From assembly GCA_003640645.1 (NCBI GenBank), contig QGHH01000012.1, positions 1-64,000 of the forward strand: 64,000 nt of DNA, in the 5' to 3' direction. This stretch comes from Fredinandcohnia aciditolerans. GTDB taxonomy: Bacteria > Bacillota > Bacilli > Bacillales > Bacillaceae_L. Below the pieces are notes generated by a model. It saw only the letters and a list, made by a program, of their open reading frames with translations, ran no database searches and had not been told where the DNA came from. Positions 37,340 to 46,473 of the stretch are shown here, one piece after another; the first letter of the stretch is position 1; each line of letters opens with the position of its first letter. The position numbers and the translations under genes were made by a program.

Positions 37340-37735
37340 ATAAACGCAAAATCTAGTTGATTAGAGCGTCAGGTGGCGACTCCTCGAAAATGTATTCACA
37401 TTTTCTTCGTTCGTGGGTTATTCAAAGATACAAATTCAATGTCCAGCGGGAAAAGCGTGAGACTTGAGACCCCGCAAGAGCGGCAGCACGTGTCCAGTTT
37501 CAGCGGCTAGAAACTCGATAAATTTCAACTCCTCCTTCAGAGGCAAAATACGCCTCTTTGTCGGAGTCTCCGACGTACAGGACGTGCTAGTGCCGACTTC
37601 GCCACAGGACGTGGCGCTTTAGTCGGCCAATTTTCTCGTTTTCTGTGCAAGCCGCCTCCACATTTCGTTGAGGAGGCTCAAGCCACGCCCGCAGAAAGCG
37701 TCTACATGAAGCGGAAGTCAACGATATAAAAAACA
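37340..37735. repeat. Composite dispersed repeat (CCAGCGGGAAAAGCGTGAG type) with nested modules
   Basis: The outer parts (GTTGATTAGAGCGTCAGGTGG ... GTCCAGCGGGAAAAGCGTGAG ... GAGACCCCGCAAGAG ... ACGCCCGCAGAAAGCG ... GCGGAAGTCAACGATA) read like the dispersed Bacillus repeat I know from other genomes. It is split by other material: a GTCGGAGTCTCCGAC palindrome (about 37560-37574), GTACAGGACGTGC (37575-37587) and GCCACAGGACGTGGC (37601-37615). No gene is visible in 37300-37757. Confidence 0.75.
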
Positions 37736-37757
37736 ACAAAGTTTGCGAAAACAGCCT

Positions 37758-37786
37758 AATAAAAAAACTGCACGAAATGTGCAGGC
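37758..37786 (-). terminator. yslB terminator (minus strand)
   Basis: On the minus strand CTGCAC-ATTTC-GTGCAG is followed by TTTTTTTATT. It abuts the yslB stop. Confidence 0.85.
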
Positions 37787-37788
37787 TT

Positions 37789-38244
37789 TTATTCTTCGGT
37801 GATGTCTTTTGGGTCCCATTTTACCGTGAATATTATTTTTTGAGCTCTTCTTTTTTGTTGTTCAAAGCTTTCGGTGATTCGGTTTTTCTGTTGTTGAATT
37901 TGTTGGGCAAGAAAGCCAGATTCAAGCTGGAATGTACAAATATCTTTCCGTTTAAAGCGAGTAGATACGATCGAACCCTCCAAATGAAATTCAATGGAGT
38001 TTTTATCCAAACGTTCTACCTTAAGGTCTCCCCATCCAGCATCGTGAAAGAATGAAATGATTTCTTCCGTCGTAGGTAAGGGGAATTTTCGGGCAAGATT
38101 TTTTCCAGCCCAATATAGAATCTGTGGCGTTTCTTTCCCGAGAATATCAGGAATTAAAATTTCTCGTAATAGTTCGTACCCAAATACGGAAACATACTGT
38201 TCACTTGTATTTACATTTTGTTCATTGATGTTAACGTTCTTCAC
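37789..38244 (-). CDS. yslB: DUF2507 family protein YslB
   Basis: 151 residues from GTG 38244, for which AGAGGGG gives 6-nt spacing; ATG 38265 (7 codons upstream) is the alternative but has a poor SD. Motifs FGYELLREILIPDILGKETPQILYWAGKNLARKFPL fit YslB, a small cytosolic family (heme-binding/bacterial V4R-like fold suggested for relatives). The function is unsettled. It lies on the minus strand between lysC and sdhC, as in B. subtilis. Confidence 0.88.
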   Translation of the reverse strand: MKNVNINEQNVNTSEQYVSVFGYELLREILIPDILGKETPQILYWAGKNLARKFPLPTTEEIISFFHDAGWGDLKVERLDKNSIEFHLEGSIVSTRFKRKDICTFQLESGFLAQQIQQQKNRITESFEQQKRRAQKIIFTVKWDPKDITEE

Positions 38245-38411
38245 TGCATTCCCCTCTTTCTCCATTCTTTATTATATAACATGAGGGTATAAGAAAAACA
38301 TGAATTTTTTTGTTTCTTTTTGTCAGGGAGAATTGATTTTTATATCACATGACTACAATCATATGTGTACAATTATTATTATTTTTATGAATAATTTGTG
38401 GACTTGTTTCC

Positions 38412-38636
38412 TTGACGCTCTTGCTTTATGGGAGTAAAATGAATTTGTTACATTATACTGATAAAAGAAAATCCAATGCAGTGTTTGTCTATTTATCTAC
38501 AATAAATAAATTTGTAGATTCCTGCAAAGGTTTTCAGTTGTCAGTTTTTATATCGTCCTTTTACATAATTATACAGGATGAAACATTATAACGGAGTGCC
38601 ATGTGGGCACGTTTAATTACTAAGGGGGGTTAAAGT
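38412..38636 (+). promoter_or_regulatory. sdhCAB promoter and long leader
   Basis: TTGACG (38412-38417), 17 bp, TAAAAT (38435-38440). The roughly 190-nt leader contains hairpins ATCTACAA...TTGTAGAT (about 38496-38520) and GTGCC-ATGTG-GGCAC (38596-38610), then AGGGGGG before sdhC. Post-transcriptional control is possible; no named element is recognised. Bases 38266-38411 are AT-rich without an evident feature. Confidence 0.6.
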
Positions 38637-39245
38637 ATGGCTGGTAATCGTGAATTTTTAAATCGCAGACTTCATTCATTATTAGGTGTAATACCTGTAG
38701 GTTTATTTTTAGTGATGCATTTAGTAGTGAATAATTTTGCGACAAGAGGAGAAGAGGTTTATAACGGTGCTACTCACTTTATGGAAAGTCTTCCGTTTAA
38801 ACTTTTCTTAGAAATTTTTGTTATTTATTTACCATTATTATTTCATGCAATTTACGGTCTCTATATTGCCTTTACAGCAAAAAACAATGTGAGCAATTAT
38901 AGTTTTTTCCGTAACTGGATGTTCGCACTACAACGTGTGTCCGGTATAATTACTCTAATTTTTGTTGCGTGGCATGTATGGGAAACGAGAATTGCAGCAG
39001 CTCTTGGTGCGGAAGTTAACTTTAATATGATGGAGAATATCTTGAGTTCACCTTGGATGATTACATTCTACCTAGTTGGAATTATCTCTACCATCTTCCA
39101 CTTTGCTAATGGTCTATGGTCATTTGCAGTAAGTTGGGGATTAACGGTAACTCCTCGTTCTCAAAAAATTGCAACATATGTAACAATGATTATTTTTGTA
39201 GCGTTAACATACGTAGGGGTGTCTACAATCCTTGCATTCGTTTAA
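38637..39245 (+). CDS. sdhC: Succinate dehydrogenase cytochrome b558 subunit
   Basis: Membrane anchor of complex II; 202 residues and five hydrophobic helices. Histidines in LHSLLGVIPVGLFLVMHLVVN, LLFHAIYGLY, FVAWHVWETR and STIFHFANGLW are placed to bind the two hemes b and the menaquinone site. AAGGGGGGTTAAAGT precedes the ATG. First gene of sdhCAB. Confidence 0.96.
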   Translation: MAGNREFLNRRLHSLLGVIPVGLFLVMHLVVNNFATRGEEVYNGATHFMESLPFKLFLEIFVIYLPLLFHAIYGLYIAFTAKNNVSNYSFFRNWMFALQRVSGIITLIFVAWHVWETRIAAALGAEVNFNMMENILSSPWMITFYLVGIISTIFHFANGLWSFAVSWGLTVTPRSQKIATYVTMIIFVALTYVGVSTILAFV

Positions 39246-39378
39246 TTTTTCAAAGAAAATTTTCAAGTAAGCTCGATAAAATCGGGCGCAAATATGTCAA
39301 TACGTATTTGATCTTTTAAAATTTGACCGTTCACTAGTATGACAATTGAACGATCTCTTTATTGGGGAGTGAGTAACT

Positions 39379-41139
39379 TTGAGTAAAGGAAAAGTTATCG
39401 TAGTTGGTGGTGGACTAGCTGGGTTAATGGCTACCATCAAGGCTGCTGAAGAAGGAACACAAGTTGATTTATTTTCACTCGTACCTGTAAAACGATCTCA
39501 CTCTGTTTGTGCACAAGGTGGGATAAACGGTGCAGTTAATACAAAAGGTGAAGGGGATTCTCCGTGGATCCACTTTGATGATACAGTATATGGTGGAGAC
39601 TTCTTAGCTAACCAAAAGCCAGTTAAGGCGATGTGTGAAGCAGCACCTGGAATTATTCACTTAATGGACCGTATGGGTGTTATGTTTAACCGTACACCAG
39701 AAGGTTTACTTGATTTCCGTCGTTTCGGGGGAACTCAACACCACCGTACTGCATTCGCTGGTGCAACAACTGGTCAACAATTGCTTTATGCATTAGATGA
39801 GCAAGTTCGACGTCACGAAGTAGCAGGATTAGTTACAAAGTACGAAGGTTGGGAATTCTTAGGAATCATTCAAGATGACGAAGGAATTTGTCGTGGTGTT
39901 GTAGCGCAAAATCTTCAATCAATGGAAATTAAATCATTCCCTGCTGATGCAGTTATTATGGCATCTGGAGGCCCTGGAATTATTTTTGGTAAAACTACAA
40001 ACTCAGTTATCAACACTGGATCTGCTGCATCAATCGTTTACCAACAAGGTGCATATTATGCAAACGGTGAATTTATCCAAATCCACCCAACCGCGATTCC
40101 TGGAGATGACAAACTTCGTCTAATGAGTGAATCCGCTCGTGGTGAAGGTGGACGAGTATGGACATATAAAGATGGTAAGCCTTGGTACTTCTTAGAAGAG
40201 AAATATCCTGCATACGGAAACTTAGTTCCTCGTGATATTGCAACACGAGAAATTTTCCATGTATGTGTAGATATGAAGCTTGGTATCAATGGTGAAAACA
40301 TGGTGTACCTAGATCTTTCTCATAAAGATCCAAAAGAACTTGATATCAAATTAGGTGGAATTATTGAGATTTATGAAAAATTCATGGGTGATGATCCACG
40401 TAAAGTCCCAATGAAAATCTTTCCTGCAGTTCATTACTCAATGGGTGGATTATGGGTTGATGATCATCAACAAACGAATATCCCTGGATTATTTGCTGCA
40501 GGAGAGTGTGATTTTTCTCAGCACGGAGCAAACCGCTTAGGTGCTAACTCCCTATTATCAGCTATCTACGGTGGTATGGTTGCTGGTCCAAACGCAGTTA
40601 ATTACATCAAGGGACTTAAAAAAGGTACTGACTCCATTTCTTCAACTGTTTTCGATAGCCATGTAAAACAAGAACAAGAGAAATGGGACAACATCATGGC
40701 AATGGATGGAACTGAAAATGCATACATCCTTCACAAAGAACTTGGTGAATGGATGACTGATAACGTAACAGTTGTTCGTTACAATGACAAGCTATTAAAG
40801 ACTGATGAGAAGATTCAAGAGCTTATGGAACGTTACAAAAACATCAATATCAATGACACATCTAAATGGAGCAACCAAGGTGCTACATTTACTCGTCAAT
40901 TACAAAACATGCTTCAACTAGCACGTGTAATTACAATTGGTGCTTATAACCGTAACGAAAGCCGTGGAGCACACTATAAGCCTGATTTCCCTGATCGTAA
41001 TGATGAGGACTTCTTAAAAACTACGATGGCTAAATTTACTGGGAAGGAAACTGCGCCTGCATTCCACTATGAAGACGTAGATACTTCATTAATCGCACCT
41101 CGTAAACGTGACTATACTAAGAATAAGGAGGCAAAGTAA
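39379..41139 (+). CDS. sdhA: Succinate dehydrogenase flavoprotein subunit
   Basis: 586 residues. FAD-binding VVGGGLAGLMATIKAAE, SHSVCAQGGINGAV (flavinylation His), the active-site stretch FIQIHPTAIPG, SESARGEGG and AAGECDFSQHGANRLGANSL. Oxidises succinate to fumarate. TTG start at 39379 with TTGGGGAGTGA upstream. sdhB follows immediately. Confidence 0.97.
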   Translation: MSKGKVIVVGGGLAGLMATIKAAEEGTQVDLFSLVPVKRSHSVCAQGGINGAVNTKGEGDSPWIHFDDTVYGGDFLANQKPVKAMCEAAPGIIHLMDRMGVMFNRTPEGLLDFRRFGGTQHHRTAFAGATTGQQLLYALDEQVRRHEVAGLVTKYEGWEFLGIIQDDEGICRGVVAQNLQSMEIKSFPADAVIMASGGPGIIFGKTTNSVINTGSAASIVYQQGAYYANGEFIQIHPTAIPGDDKLRLMSESARGEGGRVWTYKDGKPWYFLEEKYPAYGNLVPRDIATREIFHVCVDMKLGINGENMVYLDLSHKDPKELDIKLGGIIEIYEKFMGDDPRKVPMKIFPAVHYSMGGLWVDDHQQTNIPGLFAAGECDFSQHGANRLGANSLLSAIYGGMVAGPNAVNYIKGLKKGTDSISSTVFDSHVKQEQEKWDNIMAMDGTENAYILHKELGEWMTDNVTVVRYNDKLLKTDEKIQELMERYKNININDTSKWSNQGATFTRQLQNMLQLARVITIGAYNRNESRGAHYKPDFPDRNDEDFLKTTMAKFTGKETAPAFHYEDVDTSLIAPRKRDYTKNKEAK

Positions 41140-41140
41140 G

Positions 41141-41899
41141 ATGAGTGAAAAAACAGTTGAATTTCATGTAACTCGTCAGGATACTCCAGATTCTGAACCA
41201 TATGTAATTAAATTCAAGGTTCCTTACCGTAAAAATATGAACGTAATTTCTGCATTAATGGAATTCCGTCGTAATCCGGTAGATATTAATGGAAATCAAG
41301 TTGCCCCAATTACTTGGGATATGAACTGTTTGGAAGAGGTTTGTGGTGCATGTTCAATGGTTATCAATGGTAAACCTCGCCAATCATGTTCAGCACTTAT
41401 TGACCAACTTGAACAACCAATTAAACTTGAACCAATGAAGACATTCCCTATCGTTCGTGACCTGCAAATTGACCGTAGTAGAATGTTTGATTCATTGAAA
41501 AAAGTAAAAGCTTGGATCCCAATCGATGGAACATACGACTTGGGCCCTGGACCTCGTATGCCTGAGAAAAAGCGTCAATGGGCATATGAATTATCAAAAT
41601 GCATGACATGTGGTGTTTGTCTTGAAGCATGTCCGAATGTTAACAGCAAATCCGATTTCATTGGTCCAGCACCATTATCACAAGTACGTTTATTCAACGC
41701 ACATCCAACTGGTGCTATGAATAAAGCTGAACGTTTAGAAGCAATTATGGGGGATGGAGGCCTTGCAAACTGTGGTAACTCACAAAACTGTGTACAGTCT
41801 TGTCCAAAAGGTATTCCACTCACTACTTCAATTGCAGCACTAAACAGAGATACATCGATCCAAGCATTCAGAAATATGTTTGGTAGTGACCAAGTCTAA
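41141..41899 (+). CDS. sdhB: Succinate dehydrogenase iron-sulfur subunit
   Basis: 252 residues. [2Fe-2S] cluster CLEEVCGACSM...QSC, [4Fe-4S] CMTCGVCLEACPN and [3Fe-4S] CGNSQNCVQSCPKGI. ATG 41141 lies 1 bp after the sdhA stop, with AAGGAGG inside the end of sdhA, so the two are translationally linked. Confidence 0.97.
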   Translation: MSEKTVEFHVTRQDTPDSEPYVIKFKVPYRKNMNVISALMEFRRNPVDINGNQVAPITWDMNCLEEVCGACSMVINGKPRQSCSALIDQLEQPIKLEPMKTFPIVRDLQIDRSRMFDSLKKVKAWIPIDGTYDLGPGPRMPEKKRQWAYELSKCMTCGVCLEACPNVNSKSDFIGPAPLSQVRLFNAHPTGAMNKAERLEAIMGDGGLANCGNSQNCVQSCPKGIPLTTSIAALNRDTSIQAFRNMFGSDQV

Positions 41900-41910
41900 T
41901 AGAAACATTG

Positions 41911-41949
41911 AAAGCACTCCCTCATGTCATATGGAGGGGTGCTTTTTTT
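41911..41949 (+). terminator. sdhCAB terminator
   Basis: AAAGCACTCCCTCAT / ATGGAGGGGTGCTTT stem and T tract. Confidence 0.92.
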
Positions 41950-42058
41950 ACGAAGAGTTTTTAAAAGTATACTTCATAATCAGGCATAAAATTTCCCCAT
42001 TTGAATAACGCACCACTTAACTGCAGTTTGAATAATCTTATGTAAGGGAGCTATTGGA

Positions 42059-42508
42059 ATGAAGCATATTACGTATATCGATGAATTTGAGACTTGGGAG
42101 AATACATTTGAATTTTATCAACCTATTCAGGTACGCTTTTCCGAAACAGATATGTTTGGACATTTAAACAACACAGTCCCCTTTGCTTACTTTGAGGAAG
42201 CAAGAATTCAATATTTCAATCATATAGGGTTTATGCAGAGATGGACTGACAAATCCAGTGACACAATCCCGGTAGTTGCAAACCAACAATGTGATTATTT
42301 GAAACAAGTCTATTTCGGAGAACAGCTTAAACTATATGTAAAAATAAATCAACTTGGCAATTCCTCAATGGATATCCATTATATGGCTAAAGATAAGGAA
42401 GAATCCGTTTGTTTTGTCGGCAGAAGTACACTTGTTCAAATGTCAAAGCGAACGGGAAAAGGTGAGCCATGGTCTGAAGAGATGAAGCAAATGTTAATAT
42501 CCAATTAG
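42059..42508 (+). CDS. ysmA: Hotdog-fold acyl-CoA thioesterase (YsmA)
   Basis: 149 residues of 4HBT type: IQVRFSETDMFGHLNNTVPFAYFEEARIQYF carries the Asp and Asn typical of the active site, followed by beta strands (QLKLYVKINQLGNSSMDIHYMAKD). The substrate is unknown. GGGAGC lies upstream. It is in the usual slot between sdhB and gerE. Confidence 0.88.
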   Translation: MKHITYIDEFETWENTFEFYQPIQVRFSETDMFGHLNNTVPFAYFEEARIQYFNHIGFMQRWTDKSSDTIPVVANQQCDYLKQVYFGEQLKLYVKINQLGNSSMDIHYMAKDKEESVCFVGRSTLVQMSKRTGKGEPWSEEMKQMLISN

Positions 42509-42595
42509 CCTATAATATATGAGTCAAATACATCAAAAATACCAAAACATCTAAAAATAGACGCAAAAAAGTCTACATATCAGCCTTTTAACAGT

Positions 42596-42624
42596 CACAG
42601 CAACACTCTCCTTCTCATATTATA
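42596..42624 (+). promoter_or_regulatory. gerE promoter, sigma-K type
   Basis: CACA (42596-42599), 16 bp, CATATTATA (42616-42624). This fits the sigma-K pattern mACm-N16-CATAnnnTA exactly. gerE is a sigma-K gene in B. subtilis, so late mother-cell expression is expected. Confidence 0.75.
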
Positions 42625-42688
42625 TGGTGACTAAATATATACCCATCCAGTAGTTCAGCTCGAACCTTAGCAAGGAGGGTTACAATAC

Positions 42689-42913
42689 TTGAAGGAGAAA
42701 GAGTTTCAACCAAAACCGCTACTAACAAAAAGAGAGAGAGAAGTTTTTGAATTACTAGTTCAAGACAAAACAACGAAAGATATCGCAAGTGAGCTATTCA
42801 TAAGCGAAAAAACAGTTCGTAACCACATATCGAATGCGATGCAGAAGCTGGGAGTAAAGGGGCGTTCTCAAGCAGTTGTAGAGCTCCTTCGTATGGGAGA
42901 ACTTGAACTTTAA
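42689..42913 (+). CDS. gerE: Spore germination/coat transcription factor GerE
   Basis: LuxR-type HTH protein of 74 residues that regulates late coat genes in the mother cell. LTKREREVFELLVQDKTTKDIA, SELFISEKTVRNHISNAMQKL and KGRSQAVVELLRMGELEL are nearly identical to B. subtilis GerE. TTG start with AAGGAGGG 9 nt upstream. Confidence 0.98.
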   Translation: MKEKEFQPKPLLTKREREVFELLVQDKTTKDIASELFISEKTVRNHISNAMQKLGVKGRSQAVVELLRMGELEL

Positions 42914-42918
42914 GTATG

Positions 42919-42954
42919 ACCGGCTACCCTTTACTCTTGTAAGGTAGCCGGTTA
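42919..42954 (+). terminator. gerE terminator
   Basis: ACCGGCTACC / GGTAGCCGGT stem followed by TACTTATTTA; the T tract is weak. Confidence 0.75.
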
Positions 42955-43146
42955 CTTATTTAGGGCATTTTACATATTTCCTAAATAACTTCAACTTGCT
43001 TTTTACGCGAAAAAAGTAGAAAATAAGAATAATATAGATTTTTTTCTTAAAACGATAAGTCTTTACATTTTGCATACATTGAAGCAACTGTAATAGAAGA
43101 AAAATCGGTTGGATTTACCACTAACATTTTACTAGGAGAGGATGTA

Positions 43147-43605
43147 ATGACTGTTAAGGAGAGCAATGAAACAAAAGACTACCAAGTAATCGCAGATATC
43201 GAAAAATCACTTCGTTTTATCTCGGGCTTACTTAAACAAAAGGGCCGAGAAATCCTAAGTAACTTTACAATTACAACACCCCAATTTATAGCTCTTCAAT
43301 GGTTACTTGAACTTGGAGACATGACAATTGGTGAATTATCAAATAAAATGTACTTAGCATGCAGCACGACGACAGATCTTGTAGATCGCATGGAAAAAAA
43401 TTCGCTAGTAATGCGCGTAAAAGACCCAAAAGATCGTCGTGTCGTTCGAATTCATTTACTTGAAGAAGGAGAACGTATTATCGAAGAGGTAATTAAGAAA
43501 AGACAAGATTACCTACATGAAATCATGGAAAACTTCTCTGCTGAAGAAGTTACCCAACTCGAAAAGAGTCTTAGAAAATTACATCAAGAAATGCGAGTAG
43601 AATGA
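43147..43605 (+). CDS. ysmB: MarR family regulator YsmB
   Basis: 152 residues, winged-helix MarR fold: helices [19 protein letters not shown], recognition helix [12 protein letters not shown], wing [23 protein letters not shown]. Target genes are unknown. TAGGAGAGG precedes the ATG. It ends 10 bp before racE, suggesting cotranscription. Confidence 0.9.
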   Translation: MTVKESNETKDYQVIADIEKSLRFISGLLKQKGREILSNFTITTPQFIALQWLLELGDMTIGELSNKMYLACSTTTDLVDRMEKNSLVMRVKDPKDRRVVRIHLLEEGERIIEEVIKKRQDYLHEIMENFSAEEVTQLEKSLRKLHQEMRVE

Positions 43606-43615
43606 GGCGAATCTT

Positions 43616-44410
43616 TTGAACAGACCAATCGGAGTTATCGATTCAGGGGTTGGCGGTTTAACCGTTGCTCGGGAAATAATTAGACAATTACCAAATGAAG
43701 AAATCATATATTTAGGTGATAACGCCAGGTGTCCGTATGGACCAAGACCTATAGATGAAGTTCGTCAGTTTACATGGGAGCTGACGAACTATTTATTGTC
43801 ACATAAAATTAAAATGCTTGTCATAGCATGCAATACGGCGACTGCGCTCGTGTTGGACGAAATTCAAGCTGAACTTTCAATTCCAGTAATCGGTGTCGTT
43901 TACCCAGGGGCAAGAACCGCCCTAAAGGTTACAAAAAATAATTATGTCGGAGTTATCGGCACTGTCAACACGATTGAAAGTGGTGCCTATGTTGACGCTC
44001 TAAAATCAATCAACAATCAAATCAATGTCGAAAGTCTCGCATGCCCACGATTTGTTCCAATCGTCGAGGCAGGAGAATTCACTGGTCCCCATGCCGAACA
44101 AATTGTGGCCGAATCCCTTGAGGTCTTAAAGGGGAAAGAAATCGACACATTGATTCTTGGTTGTACCCATTATCCATTACTTCATAAAACCATTCGGAAC
44201 TATTTGGGAAATGGAATCAAACTAATTGATTCAGGCGCAGAGACAGCCCGTGAAGTGAGTACAGTGTTATTCTATAGCGGACTACTGAACAAAAAACCGT
44301 CAAAAAAAGGCCACCTGTTCCTCACAACAGGCGAAAAAGAAATCTTCCAACAAATAGCCAGCAACTGGTTTGAAGAACCAGTGTATAATGTGAAATCGGT
44401 GAAATTGTAG
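43616..44410 (+). CDS. racE: Glutamate racemase
   Basis: Supplies D-glutamate for peptidoglycan. 264 residues: [17 protein letters not shown], the two catalytic cysteines in [10 protein letters not shown] and [25 protein letters not shown] start with GAGGCG upstream. RacE/MurI family; racE is the B. subtilis name at this locus. Confidence 0.96.
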   Translation: MNRPIGVIDSGVGGLTVAREIIRQLPNEEIIYLGDNARCPYGPRPIDEVRQFTWELTNYLLSHKIKMLVIACNTATALVLDEIQAELSIPVIGVVYPGARTALKVTKNNYVGVIGTVNTIESGAYVDALKSINNQINVESLACPRFVPIVEAGEFTGPHAEQIVAESLEVLKGKEIDTLILGCTHYPLLHKTIRNYLGNGIKLIDSGAETAREVSTVLFYSGLLNKKPSKKGHLFLTTGEKEIFQQIASNWFEEPVYNVKSVKL

Positions 44411-44420
44411 GAGTAAAGAA

Positions 44421-44448
44421 AAAAGTCCCGGATGGGGCTTTTTTTGTT
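44421..44448 (+). terminator. racE terminator
   Basis: AAGTCCC-GGAT-GGGGCTT with a T run; one G-U pair. Confidence 0.8.
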
Positions 44449-44575
44449 TATTAGATATTGGGTATGTTGGGATAATGCTAGGCAAGGGTAGAGGTGTACG
44501 TACCTTGTGTTAATAACGGGAGTTTGTTGTGTGAGGGGATTCTACAGTTAGTGGGGTGCATACTTTAAGAAAAAA

Positions 44576-45305
44576 AGAAGAAGCATGTCCCGCAAGAGGT
44601 CATGCTCGAAGAAAAAAAGAGTGAGCATGTCCTGCAAGAATAGTTTAGTGGTACATGCTCGAAGAAAAAAAGAGTGAGCATGTACCACAAGAATAGTTTA
44701 GTGGTGCATACTCGAAGGAAAAAAGGGTGAGCATGTACCACAAGAGTAGTTTAGCGGTACATGCTCGAAGAAAAAAAGAGTGAGCATGTCCCACAAGAGT
44801 AGTTTAGCGGTACATGCTCGAAGAAAAAAAGAGTGAGCATGTACCACAAGAGTAGTTTAGCGGTACAAGCTCGAAGGAAAAAAGAGTGAGCATGTCCCAC
44901 AAGAATAGTTTAGTGGTACAAGCTCGAAGAAAAAAAGAGTGAGCATGTCCTGTAAGAGTAGTTTAGTGGTACAAGCTCGAAGAAAAAAAGAGTGAGCATG
45001 TCCCACAAGAATAGTTTAGTGGTACATGCTCTAAGAAAAAAGGAGTGAACATGTACCACAAGAATAGTTTAGTGGTACATGCTCTAAGAAAAAAGGAGTG
45101 AACATGTACCACAAGAGTAGTTTAGTGGTACAAGCTCGAAGAAAAAAAGAGTGAGCATGTCCTGTAAGAGTAGTTTAGTGGTACAAGCTCGAAGAAAAAA
45201 AGAGTGAGCATGTCCTGTAAGCGTAGTTTAGCGGTACAAGCTCGATAGAAAAAAGAATAAGCATGTCCTGCAAGAAGAGCTTAGCGATGTACACTCGAAA
45301 AAAAT
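44576..45305. repeat. 53-bp tandem hairpin repeat array, terminator-like on minus strand
   Basis: Fourteen units. After a shortened first unit (44581), starts fall at exact 53-bp steps: 44623, 44676, 44729, 44782, 44835, 44888, 44941, 44994, 45047, 45100, 45153, 45206, 45259. The best units are GAGCATGTACCAC-N12-GTGGTACATGCTC, a perfect 13-bp stem. The linker GAAGAAAAAAAGAGT reads as a T tract on the minus strand. The array lies between convergent racE and the NERD gene, downstream of the latter. Bases 44449-44575 show nothing else. Confidence 0.93.
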
Positions 45306-45389
45306 ATAACCTGAAACGAATGAATTATCATTCAACTAAAGCAGCATTCCTCTCATGAGTGGAAATTAATTTTATTTTGAAAAGATGAA

Positions 45390-46319
45390 TCACTCTTTAA
45401 CCTCATAGTATGAATATTTTCCCAATGAAACGAAATTGTATTTATTGGCAAGAATTTTTCTGATAGTTCTTTTATCTTTAATCACCTTGCACCAATCAAA
45501 AACAGTCTTCGTTGTAATCTTCAGATCTGGAAAAAGCAGTCTTAACTCCTCAACACTTCTAATTACAGCAGCTTCAATATCCTCACTTTTCATGCATTTG
45601 CCACAAACTAGCTTGTATTGATTCCCAATCCCCATAAACCCATTCCAACACTCTCCACATAAAATCCCTTTTTCCAACTCATCAAAACTATACTCTGGTA
45701 GGAGTGAGAAAGGGGACTTTTTTATATGTAACGAAAGCAACTTATTTGCTAAAGCATAATGTGTATCATAGATTTTGGACGACTGTGCATTCAAGTGGCG
45801 TATAAAACGATTAAGTTGAGGCTGAAATACAATTGGTAGATTTGGTGGAGCTTCGTAGAGATAAAATTCGGGATTAATAAAAATGAGGTGGCCTTCGACG
45901 GTGAGGTTGGAACCGAGTTGTTGGAGTAATTGCCTAAACAGAGAGGTACTTCGGGATAGCTGTAGAAGGGGATTCTTGATCTCTTTCCCAGTTGATAAGC
46001 TTTTCCATTGTTCTCCTTTTACTATGTAATCACCTTCAAAGTTCTTTACTTCAAATATGTGAATTTTGGGTGGGGAAATAAGTAGTGAATCAATTTGATA
46101 ATGAGCTCTGTTTGTTTCTAGAAGTAAGTCGTTGATGGTGAGGGAGTCAAGTGAAAGACTTTCCATACGATGGTCAAACATCGTTTCTCCAATGAAGCCT
46201 TTTTCGAGAGTAATGATTTGATTCTCGATTTTTTCAGGCACTTTCTTTCTTGCTCGATTAGACTTTAGGAGCTGTAATTCAAGAGGTACAGTACGTTTTT
46301 TAATAATCAAACACAACAC
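45390..46319 (-). CDS. NERD-domain (nuclease-related) protein with zinc ribbon
   Basis: 309 residues. The NERD core of PD-(D/E)XK type shows GFIGE (Glu45), YQIDSLL (Asp77) and EVKN (Glu90, Lys92). A C-terminal Cys4 zinc ribbon is Cys221-x2-Cys224...Cys239-x2-Cys242, followed by a helical DNA-binding-like tail. NERD proteins are suspected nucleases in DNA processing or defence; the substrate is unknown. It is transcribed against racE and gerM and is absent from this position in B. subtilis as I know it, so it is likely an accessory insertion. Confidence 0.85.
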   Translation of the reverse strand: MLCLIIKKRTVPLELQLLKSNRARKKVPEKIENQIITLEKGFIGETMFDHRMESLSLDSLTINDLLLETNRAHYQIDSLLISPPKIHIFEVKNFEGDYIVKGEQWKSLSTGKEIKNPLLQLSRSTSLFRQLLQQLGSNLTVEGHLIFINPEFYLYEAPPNLPIVFQPQLNRFIRHLNAQSSKIYDTHYALANKLLSLHIKKSPFSLLPEYSFDELEKGILCGECWNGFMGIGNQYKLVCGKCMKSEDIEAAVIRSVEELRLLFPDLKITTKTVFDWCKVIKDKRTIRKILANKYNFVSLGKYSYYEVKE

Positions 46320-46473
46320 TTCCTTTCAAAAAATTTAACCTTACCCCTTTATTTTACATTTTGTTTCCTTCTAAAATCAAAACATTTTGTCCATATTTTT
46401 CAACAAAAAGCGGTCTAATTTGTATAGAGGGCTCGTATACATAGTAGTACAAACTGCCTTAGGAGGGAAAAGA

